Part shown: positions 56,080 through 64,000 of the stretch, one piece after another | Numbering within the stretch: the first letter of the stretch is position 1 | How the letters are laid out: the number at the start of each line of letters is the position of its first letter | Assembly: GCA_026315105.1 (NCBI GenBank) | Contig: CM048744.1 | Location: 358,237,168 to 358,301,167 of the forward strand | Length of the DNA stretch: 64,000 bases | Direction of reading: 5' to 3' | Source: Locusta migratoria | Lineage: Eukaryota > Arthropoda > Insecta > Orthoptera > Acrididae | Program-made: the position numbers and the translations under genes | Notes under the pieces: generated by a model | Told to the model about the DNA's origin: nothing | Seen by the model: the letters and a program-made list of their open reading frames with translations, nothing else | The model's database searches: none

Positions 56080-56159
56080 ATAAATAAATAAATCTCTACT
56101 CTCTTCATGAGATATGTTATTTTCATTTTATTTTATTATTTTTTTAAATATATTTTTCT

Positions 56160-56402
56160 AGTCGCTGTGGAGTGGCCGAGTGGTCTACGGCGCCTTGCTG
56201 CGGAACGCGCTATTGCTCGCTGTCGGAGATTCGAGCCTTTCCTCCGTCATGTGTGTGTGTGTGTGTGTGTGTGAGAGTGAGTGAGTGAGTGAGTGTGTGT
56301 GTGTGTGTTGTTCTTAGCATAAGTTATGTTAAGTAGTTCGTAAGCCTAGGAACTGATAACTGCAGCAGTTAAGTCCTTTAGATTTATAAATATTTGAACT
56401 TT
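56160..56402 (+). mobile_element. SINE family B with GT/GA microsatellite
   Basis: Head GTGGAGTGGCCGAGTGG with CTATTGCTCGCTGTCGG and GATTCGAGCC. An expanded GT and GAGT tract at 56251-56307 replaces the short GTGTGTG of other copies. Shared 3' body to ATATTTGAAC. Confidence 0.82.
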
Positions 56403-56509
56403 TTTTATTTCTTAACATAATTGTTCGTGTGCTTGGTGAACTCTGGCTATGTTTCCTTAAAATTGTTAATGAAGGAGGGGAAGGAAGGAAAGGATTGACA
56501 CTGGCTACA

Positions 56510-56712
56510 TTACGACATTGAAATTAAACAATGGCGACAAGTGAAAATGCGAGCCGTGCCGGGAATCGAACCCGAGTCTTTCACTAAGGGCCAGCGGTCG
56601 CCTTAACCACTTGGCTACCCCTGCTCGTCTCCCGCCCTCCTCAAACTTCCCCAAGTCGCACGCTATGGCTGTAGCGCCCCTACCGTCCATGCCCTCCCAC
56701 ACTCACCATTAC
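56510..56712 (-). mobile_element. tRNA-derived SINE-like repeat, family F
   Basis: The complement reads GGGTAGCCAAGTGGTTAAGG (A box) and ACTCGGGTTCGATTCCCGGC (B box). It is followed by a short 3' part that includes CATTTTCACTTGTCGCC. There is only one copy in the window, so the limits are approximate. It could be a tRNA pseudogene. Confidence 0.6.
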
Positions 56713-56725
56713 GGACTTCTGTGCG

Positions 56726-56914
56726 CCGCGGGAGAGTGAGGCGCTATGCTCCGATACGCGAAGCCGTTCCCCGTCGGGGGTTCGAATCCCCCTTCGGACA
56801 TGGATGATTGTGTTGTCTTTAGTATAACTTAGTTTATAAGTAGTTTGTAAGTTCAGGGACTGATGACCTCGCAGTTAACTCCCATAAGCTTAACAAACAT
56901 TTGAATATTTTTGA
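56726..56914 (+). mobile_element. SINE family A2
   Basis: Head variant GAGGCGCTATGCTCCGATAC with CCGTTCCCCGTCGGGGG and GTTCGAATCCCCC, then the shared body. An 11-bp repeat with one mismatch (ACTTCTGTGCG and ACTTCCGTGCG) flanks it at 56715-56725 and 56915-56925. The first part of the head is shortened. Confidence 0.88.
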
Positions 56915-57020
56915 ACTTCCGTGCGAGGTCGAACTTATGACCGCATCTGCGGTGAAGTAAGTGAACGTAACGCCGTCTTCGTGTGTAAATACTTATTACA
57001 TTGGGGTAGTGTCTGTTCTT

Positions 57021-57210
57021 CAAAATGTTCAAATGTTTGTAGAGCTTATGGGACTTAACTACGGGGTCATCAGTCCCTAGACTTACAAACTACTTATGAG
57101 CTAGCTAATACTAATGACGGCACAAATATCCATGCCTGAGGGGGGATTCGAACCCCCGACCGTAGTGGACGTGCAGAACTGGCGCGCCGCAGAATGCTCG
57201 GCCAGCGCGG
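57021..57210 (-). mobile_element. SINE family A
   Basis: Minus-strand copy with full body and B box. The 5' head (GCGCGCCGCAGAATGCTCG on the plus strand) differs from other copies and resembles the head at 430-636. No clear target duplication. Confidence 0.85.
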
Positions 57211-57651
57211 GCAGCAATATGTCCGAAAGAACAGACGCCACACCAAAGTAATAATATGTTTACTTACTTTGTAGAACCACTCCCATGAACCACAGACATC
57301 GCCGAAGTGGGGTGGCTTGCGTGCCTCAACGATACAGATAGCCGTATCGTAGGTGCAACCACAGCGGCGGGGTATCTGTGGAGAGGGGCAGCAGCCTTTT
57401 CAGTAGTTACAGGGGCAACAGTCTGGATGATTGACTGAGCTGGCCTTGTAACATCAGCTAATGTGGCTTTGCCACTGCCACACAGATACTGCGAACGGCT
57501 GAAAGCAAGGGGAAACTACAGCCGTTACCTTTCCCGAGGACATGCAGCTCTACTGTATGAACATATGATGATGGCATCCTCTTAGGTAAAATATTCCGGA
57601 GGTAAAATAGTCCCCCATTCGGATCTCCGGGCGGGGACTACTCAGAAGGAT

Positions 57652-58821
57652 GTGATCATCAGGAAAGACAATACTGGCATTCTACGGGTCGGAGAGTGGA
57701 ATGTTAGATCCCTTAATAGAGTAGGAAAATTAGAAAATTTTAAAAGGGAAATGGATAGGTTGAAGTTAGATATAGTGGGGATTAGTGAAGTTCGGTGGCA
57801 GGATGAACAGGATTTCTGGTCAGGTGAGTACAGGATTATAAATACAAAATCAATTGGGGGTATCACAGGAGTAGGATTGATAATGAATAAGAAAATAGGA
57901 ATGCGGGTAAACTACTATGACCAGCACAGTGATCGCATTATCATTGTCAAGATAGATACGAAGCCAACACCGACAACAGTAGTACAGGTTTATATGCCAA
58001 CTAGCTCTGCCAATGATGAGGAAATCGAAGAAATATATGAGGAGCTAAAGGAAATTATTCAGACAATTAAGGGAGAGGAAAACTTAATTGTTATGGGAGA
58101 CTGGAATTCGGTAGTAGGACAAGGAAGGGAAGGGAAGATAGTAGGTGAATATGGTCTGGGCGAAAGGAATGAAAGAGGAAGCCGCCTGGTAGAATTTTGC
58201 ACGGAACATAATTTAGTTATAACAAACACCTGGTTCAAGAATCACAAAAGAAGGTTGTATACGTGGAAGAGACCAGGAGACACCGGGATATACCAGATAG
58301 ATTTTATAATGGTAAGACATAGATTTCGGAACCAGGTTTTACAGTGTAAGACATACCCAGGGGCAGATATAGACTCTGACCATAACTTGTTGGTTATGAA
58401 CTGTTGGCTGAAACCGAAGAAACTACAAAAAGGTAGGAAAATAAGGAGATGGGACCTGGATAAATTGAAGGAACCTGAGGTTCTTAAGAATTTCAGAGGG
58501 AACTTTAGGCAACAATTGACAGAAACAAGGGAAAATAAAACAGTAGAGGAGAAATGGGTAAAATTGAGAGATGAAATAGTGAAAGTAGCAGAGGACAAAA
58601 TAGGTAGGAAGGCAAGACCTACAAAAAGTCCTTGGATATCACAGGAGATACTAAATTTAATCGATGAAAGGAGAAAATATAAAAATGCAGTAAATGAAAC
58701 AGGCAAAATGGAGTACAGACGACTAAGAAATGAGATTGACAGGAAGTGCAAAATGGCTAAGCAGGAGTGGCTAGAAGGCAAATGCAAGGATGTAGAAGAA
58801 TGTAAAATAGGGGAAAAATAG
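57652..58821 (+). pseudogene. RTE-like ORF2, endonuclease portion
   Basis: A 389-residue open frame with AP-endonuclease landmarks: EWNVRSLN, GISEVRWQDEQDF, QVYMPTSS, MGDWNSVVGQGREGK, IYQIDFIMVRHRF and DSDHNLLVMN. These keep the expected acidic and His residues. The frame is lost near 58810 and a stop follows at 58821, so it makes no complete ORF2. No start context is convincing, and translation may begin upstream in the family. Confidence 0.85.
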
Positions 58822-60417
58822 ATACAGCCTACAGGAAAATAAAAGAAACATTTGGAGATAAGAAAAACAGCTCTCTGAATATCAAGGACACGGATGGAAA
58901 ACCAGTTCTCAGCAAAGAAGGGAAAGCTGAAGGGTGGAAAGAGTATATAGAGGGGCTCTACAAAGAAAATGAACTTCGAGACAATATTGTAGGAAGGGAA
59001 GAGGATGTAGATGAAGATGAAATAGGAGATACTGTACTGAGAGAAGAATTTGACAAGACCTGAAAGACCTAAGTCGAAACTAGGCCCCTGGAGTAGATGA
59101 TATTCCCTCAGACCTACTGAAGTCTCTGGGAGAACCAGCCATGACAAACCTGTTTCACCTGGTGTGTAAGATGTATGAGACAGGCGAAGTACCCTCAGAC
59201 TTTAAGAAAAATGTTATAATCCCCATTCCAAAGAAAGCAGGTGCAGACAAGTGTGAAAACTACAGAACCATCAGTTTAATAAGTCATGGTTGCAAAATAT
59301 TAACACGAATTATATACAGAAGGATGGAAAAGCTGGTAGAAGCCGACCTCGGGGAAGATCAGTTTGGGTTCAGGAGAAATGTAGGAACTCGGGAGGCAAT
59401 ACTCACTTTACGGCTTATCCTAGAAGATAGATTAAGAAAAGGCAAACCTACATTTCTAGCTTTTGTAGATTTGGAGAAGGCTTTTGACATTGTTGATTGG
59501 AATAAACTCTTTCAAGTTCTTAAGCAAGCAGGAGTAAAATATAGGGAGCGTAAGGTTATTTACAACTTGTACAAAAACCAGACAGCGGTTGTCAGAGTTG
59601 AAGGGCATGAAAGGGATGCAGTGGTTGGGAAGGGAGTGAGACAGGGTTGTAGCCTTTCTCCAATGTTATTCAATTTGTACATTGAACAAGCTATAAAGGA
59701 AAGCAAGGAGAAATTTGGTGAGGAATTAAAGTTCAGGGGGAAGAATTAAAAACATTGCGTTTTGCCGACGACATAGTAATTCTGTCAGATACAGCAAAGG
59801 ACCTGGAAGAGCAATTGAACGGAATGGACAGTGTGCTGAAAGGTGCATATAAGATGAACATTAACAAGAGCAAAACTAGGGTAATGGAGTGCAGTGTAAG
59901 AAAATCAGGTGATGCTGAAGGAATTAGATTGGGAAACGAAGAAATAAAGGAGGTAGATGAGTTTCGTTACTTGGGCAGTAAAATAACAAATGATGGCCGC
60001 AGTACAGAGGATATAAAATGCAGAATGGCAATGGGTAGAAAAGCGTTTTTGAAAAAGAGAAATTTGTTAACATCGAATATTGATTTAAGCCTAATGAAGT
60101 CCTTTCTGAGGGCATTTGTATGGAGTGTTGCGTTGTATGGGAGTGAGACATGGACGATAAACAGTGCAGACAGGAAGATGATTGAGGCTTTTGAAATATG
60201 GTGCTACAGAAGAATTCTGAAGATTAGGTGGGTGGATCGCGTAACTAATGAGGAGGTACTGAACAGAATTGGGGAGAAAAGAAATTTCTGGCATACCTTG
60301 ACTAAAAGAAGGGATAGATTGGTGGGACACATTCTTAGACATCAAGGAATTGTGAATTTAGCATTAGAGAGAAGTGTGTGGGGTAAAAATCTTCAGGCTA
60401 AGGGATGGATACAGTAA
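58818..60417 (+). pseudogene. RTE-like ORF2, reverse-transcriptase portion, frameshifted
   Basis: Three successive frames carry the enzyme. 58818-59062 has IDTAYRKIKETFGDKKNSS. 59064-59749 has IIPIPKKAGADKCENYRTIS, FVDLEKAFDIVDWNKLF and GVRQGCSLSPMLFNLYIEQA. 59755-60417 has RFADDIVILSDTAKDLEEQL, then YLGSKITNDG, GSETWTIN and FEIWCYRRILKIRW. The catalytic FADD is intact but split from the palm by a frameshift. Confidence 0.87.
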
Positions 60418-60664
60418 GCAGATTCAGACATGTAGGTTGCCATTCTTATGTGGAGATGAAGAGGCTTGCTCAGGATAGAGTTTGGTGGAGAACTGTATCA
60501 AACCAGTCTCCGGACTGAAGACCACAACAACAACAACAACAGTTTGTAGAACAGTCTTAGCATAAACCTTTCGCGTCCCGCGCGCCGCATTGACACAATC
60601 TCGCGGGTTGCATCATCTTATGGAATAATGCACCGATATGAATCGGATGTAGATTGTCGTTCGT

Positions 60665-60758
60665 ATTCTCAGATGCAGAGGCTTGGACAGGACTGGGTAG
60701 CCTGGAGAGCTGCATGAAACCAGTCTGCGGACTGAAGATCACAACAACAACAACATGA
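60665..60758 (+). mobile_element. RTE-like LINE 3' tail fragment
   Basis: GCTTGGACAGGACTGGGTAG and GTCTGCGGACTGAAGATCAC with a (CAA)n tail: a second, severely truncated copy about 125 bp downstream of the larger one. Confidence 0.82.
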
Positions 60759-61174
60759 ATCGTGCGCTTTTCCCTACATGCCACGTACCAATTTATGTCA
60801 CAAAGCACTTTTCAGAGCGTAAATACACTTCGTATCCACTACATTTCATATGCCTACATTTATTAACGCGTCTTGGGCATTACTTCTCTACTTCCGACGT
60901 TTTGCAATAGCTCTCCCTCTCCCACGAATTTCTCTGCGGACCGGAGTGAAATTAATCGCGAACCGGATCCCCTGGTTGCCAACGTATAGACTAGGGTTTC
61001 TCATTGTAGAATATTAAGGACCGGAATGGATTCGCAGATGTGAGAATGGCTAAGGACCTCTTAGTTTTATAACTGAGTACGTTTTTCGTGAAGTTGCGTT
61101 TTACCAGAAACTAAGGTACAGTATTGTCAAGAGCGGTCCAGGGAAGTGTGATAGGACCGTTACCGTGCTCTACA
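60759..61174. other. Unassigned spacer
   Basis: No feature recognised. Confidence 0.35.
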
Positions 61175-62030
61175 GGGTATTCCATTTATCTTTACTGCCA
61201 AAAATATCTCTGGAACAACACCAGCTATTGTGAGACGACTTTCACCGGTATCAATAATAAGGCAGGGGCTCATGAATGTAAACATTCTAAAACGAAAGCA
61301 TATGTGTTTTTAACTTAGGTGTTTTTAAATCGTCACCCTATATTATTTCATCAGCAGTCTATAGCGTGATAAATCACATAAACAATGGCGTTAAATTGTA
61401 TCGCAATACTCCGATTACATACCGAGATATTAGGAAGCGAAGTTGAAGCTTTTAAATACGTGAAACGCGCGGCTAGCGCACATGGGGTTCTCGCCTGAGT
61501 CTCAGAACATGCGCTAGCCGCGCGTTTCGCGTGTTTCAAGCATCAACTTCGCTTCGCAATGTTTCGGGATGTAATTGGAGTATTGAGATGCAGTAAACGT
61601 CATTGTCAATGTCATTTGTCATGCTATAGACTGCTGATGAAATAATGTAGGTTGTCTATTTAAAAACACATTATGTTAAAAACATATATGCTTTCGGGCT
61701 GCGGCGGATTGGCCGAGCGCATCGATGCGCTATGCTACGATGCGCGAGGCCGTTCCCCGTCGGGGGTTCGAATCCTCCCTTGGACACGGATGTTTTGCGC
61801 TGTCTTTAGTATAATTTATTTCATAAGTCGTTTGTAAGTTTAGGGACTGATGACTCCGCAGTTACGTCCCATAAGCTTAACAAACATTTTGAAAATATGC
61901 TTTCGTTTTAGGATGTTTCAAAACAATTACATTCACGAGCACCTGCCTTACAATACACCGGTGAAAGTCGCTTGACAATAGCTTCTGTTGTTCCAGAGAT
62001 ATTATAGATGGCCAAGATAAAAGGGACACC
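61175..62030. mobile_element. Long foldback element with a SINE in one arm
   Basis: The outer ends GGGTATTCCATTTATCTT and AAGATAAAAGGGACACC begin arms that are complementary for about 300 bp, meeting near 61490. Shared blocks include AATATCTCTGGAACAACA, CGACTTTCACCGGT, CTAAAACGAAAGCATAT, TCATCAGCAGTCTATAG and CGCGCGGCTAGCGCA with their complements. A SINE A2 breaks the right arm. No transposase coding was identified. Confidence 0.85.
61697..61894 (+). mobile_element. SINE family A2
   Basis: The full A2 head is visible here: GATTGGCCGAGCGCATCGAT, GCGCTATGCTACGATGCGCG and CGTCGGGGGTTCGAATCC, then the shared body. The 11-bp repeat ATATGCTTTCG flanks it at 61686-61696 and 61895-61905. Confidence 0.93.
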
Positions 62031-62291
62031 ATGTCCATACTGACGCGAGAGATACTTCAGCTAGAAGTTTTCTTTTGCTATGTTCATTATTTTGTCCAAT
62101 AAAATGCATTATAAAAATTAAACGTTAAGATCAGGTTAAAGGGGTATTCATAATACTTCCATATCTAGATTTAAGCTTCATGTTTTTAGGCTTAAACCGT
62201 GTTGTACGCAGTTTATTCTTATATTTAATAAGAAAAAACACATTGAAACTGCACATTTGCATAATTAGATGTGAATTAACGACTTCAAAGC
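62031..62291. other. Unassigned AT-rich spacer
   Basis: No feature recognised. Confidence 0.35.
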
Positions 62292-62432
62292 TATATTTGC
62301 AAGTCATACTATCCGTTTTCTGATTTAAAATGAGATTATCCTGGAGTATTTACATACGTTTTATATTTGCAAGTCATACTATCCGTTTTCTGAATTAAAA
62401 TGAGAATTATGCTGGAGTATTTACATACGTTT
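62292..62432 (+). repeat. Tandem duplication of a ~70-bp unit
   Basis: Units at 62292-62361 and 62362-62432 share TATATTTGCAAGTCATACTA, TCCGTTTTCTGA and GGAGTATTTACATACGTTTT, differing by a few bases and 1-2 bp of indel. Confidence 0.92.
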
Positions 62433-62433
62433 T

Positions 62434-62837
62434 CTTAGCCATATCGATCCATAAGGAATTCTTTAAATGCAACTACTAAAATAACAACCAATTTAGGAAT
62501 TACTCCTAGACAAACAAATAAGTTTCACTGGGCCTAACATGAAAATATTAGTTCATAAAACTTTAAAAGTTAGTCCATATCCGATATCATTTTAAATAAA
62601 AAAGCCGTACAGCTTAATTGTTACTTTATTTACAAAGTGAAAAATAATATCGTGAAACAAGGTGAAGTGTTATCAAAACAAAATACACTTTCACCTTTTT
62701 GCAGTCCAGTCTGGTGACCCACCAGAATCGATAACGCAACCCACTGGAGGGGTCTCGGCCATAGCTTGGCAACTGCTGGTCTAGGCTATTGCTTGAAGGC
62801 ATCTCGCACGTGTTATTTTAGTCTGCAGTCTAACATA
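62434..62837. other. Unassigned spacer
   Basis: No gene recognised. Confidence 0.35.
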
Positions 62838-62839
62838 TA

Positions 62840-63298
62840 CCGGTGATCAAAATGTCAGTATAAATTTGATAACTTAACAAATGTAGATAGAGAGGTAAAA
62901 ATTGACACACATGCTTTGTATGACATGTGGTTTTACTAGAACCAGAAAAAAAAGAAAAAAATATTGCGTGAAATTTCTCTTGCGCGCGTTGTTTGGTGAT
63001 GATCGTGTGCTCAGCCGCCATTTTCGTCATGCTTGGCCTCACAGGTCCCCAGACCACAGGCAGTGCGATTATTGGCTTTGGGGTTACCTGAAGTCGCAAG
63101 TGTATCGTGATCGACCGACATCTCTAGGGATGCTGAAAGACAACATCCGACGCCAATGCCTCCCATAACTCCGGACTTGCTATACAGTACTGTTCACAAC
63201 ATTACTCCTCAATTACAGTTATTGTTGAGGAATGATGGTGAGCATATTGAGCATTTTTTGTAAAGAACATCATGTTTGCTTTGTCTTAATTTGTTATG

Positions 63299-63358
<60 letters not shown>

Positions 63359-63472
63359 TTCTAATAAAGTCCCATCTCATTCCTAGGGCGTGTATCAATT
63401 TCTACCTCTCTATCTACATTATTCCGTGATTTATTAAGTTTTCAAATTTATACTGACTTTTTGATCACCCAT
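62840..63472 (+). mobile_element. Mariner-like DNA transposon relic (copy 2)
   Basis: The terminal inverted repeats (CCGGTGATCAAAATGTCAG and CTGACTTTTTGATCACCC) match copy 1 at 929-1720, with TA at 62838-62839 and 63473-63474. The frame at 62902-63168 keeps LFGDDRVLSRHFRHAWPHR and CDYWLWGYLKSQVYRDRPTS, but lacks the region with the first two catalytic residues. A 44-T run (63314-63357) lies near the right end. Confidence 0.86.
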
Positions 63473-63474
63473 TA

Positions 63475-64000
63475 CAGTCACGACTCTCCCGCAGATCGTT
63501 ATACACTGCGACAGCAGCGCCCCAAGCGGCCGGGAAGCTACATTTTTGTATACGACATTGGATGAGTGAGAATAATATCGTTTATACTTTTTATAACATA
63601 CCTTTTACATTAGGGAACGTATGTAGTTTCAAAAAAGAGGCAATAACTTAAAATAATTCCATATTTGTCTTTCTTACGTTTCCCAAGATCCCTGACATAG
63701 AACGAAACGGTACATTGCAGCACAGCTTATTTACAATTATCTTGTAATCTAAAGGCTTTTACTGAATAATTTCGTTTGCTATGAAAACTAGAAAAATGGC
63801 TAGGAAACACTAGAAGACATGCCCTTTGGCAAAAAGACGTCGCTTTTCTATTCAGGAACGCTAACGTTTCTTCAATACATTTCCAGTTAAACAGGTGAGG
63901 GGGGATGTAGGAAACGTATAAATAATGCTACAGTATATATACAGTATAATAATACTACAGTATTTAACGTACCAAATCAGCCACCACAACTGTATCCGAA
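63475..64000. other. Unassigned end of window
   Basis: No feature recognised. Confidence 0.35.

Larger units (their letters stand above)
57275..60540 (+). mobile_element. RTE-like LINE, near full length, inactive
   Basis: The element runs from a 5' leader (GGGGTGGCTTGCGTGCCTC at 57309 on) through endonuclease and reverse transcriptase to CTCCGGACTGAAGACCACAA and a (CAA)n tail at 60530-60540. The reading frame changes near 58810, 59060 and 59750, with an extra stop near 59079 and an altered 3' end near 60385. Other fragments of the family are at 7772-9665, 14240-14447, 31359-31950 and 60665-60758. The clade is assigned from the endonuclease and reverse-transcriptase style and the simple-repeat tail. 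No flanking duplication was found. Confidence 0.86.

Noticed and set aside
58242..59147. 301-residue antisense frame in the RTE-like element
   Set aside because: It is the complement of the endonuclease and linker coding region; A/G-rich coding on the plus strand gives long open antisense frames.
430..61894. SINE heads as functional tRNA genes
   Set aside because: A and B boxes are present, but acceptor and anticodon stems do not pair, there is no terminator T run at the right place, and each head is joined to a SINE body with a target duplication.
1..64000. CRISPR arrays, operons or bacterial regulatory sites
   Set aside because: No short regularly spaced repeats with unique spacers exist, and the content is plainly eukaryotic transposon sequence.

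Overview
This window looks like intergenic or intronic DNA from a large, repeat-rich insect genome, most likely an orthopteran (locust or grasshopper). That guess rests on recognising the abundant tRNA-derived SINE families and the insect-type Jockey, RTE-like and CR1-like retrotransposons; no host species marker is present. I found no convincing host protein-coding gene, no functional tRNA or rRNA gene and no CRISPR array. Nearly everything that can be named is a mobile element or a relic of one, often nested two or three deep, and many insertions have target-site duplications (TSDs) readable by eye.

Layout. 0-5 kb: a SINE, a mariner-like relic with terminal inverted repeats (TIRs), a decayed reading frame of unknown origin (2.76-3.28 kb) and a THAP-finger fragment. 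5-16 kb: SINEs, an RTE-like 3' fragment split by a Helitron-like element, a non-autonomous hAT-like element and a CR1-like 3' fragment. 16.07-21.68 kb: a full-length Jockey-type LINE with two uninterrupted ORFs and a 13-bp TSD. 21.7-25.0 kb: a partly inverted mariner relic beside a Jockey-type relic, which is broken by a SINE and by a CR1-like LINE that itself carries a SINE. 25.7-31.2 kb: foldback repeats, a Tc1/mariner-type transposase pseudogene with a long D-82-E spacing split by a TTA-flanked MITE, and a foldback mariner with a SINE inside. 31.3-42 kb: an RTE-like fragment, a hAT element with a BED-finger transposase relic split by SINEs, a GC-rich palindrome, a 5S-rRNA-derived repeat, a Helitron-like element and a GTTAC-rich hAT-like element. 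41.9-48.8 kb: a foldback containing a CR1-like relic, then a 3.5-kb element with ~300-bp TIRs around a decayed PIN-nuclease-like gene. 49-57 kb: a Jockey-type relic broken by a tRNA-bearing foldback and SINEs, Tc1-like relics and a near-perfect ~0.8-kb palindrome. 57.3-60.5 kb: an almost full-length but frameshifted RTE-like LINE. 61-63.5 kb: a long palindrome and a second copy of the first mariner-like element.

How the parts relate. The only set that could still work together is the Jockey element: ORF1 (CCHC nucleic-acid-binding protein) and ORF2 (AP endonuclease plus reverse transcriptase). The SINEs are non-autonomous and would borrow LINE machinery; several families share one 3' body behind different tRNA-like heads, which suggests a shared LINE partner. 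The points most worth checking are the intact Jockey copy, the long-TIR element carrying the PIN-like gene, the D-82-E transposase, the foldback with two convergent tRNA-like modules, and the palindrome group sharing an ACCGGTTTCG-type motif.
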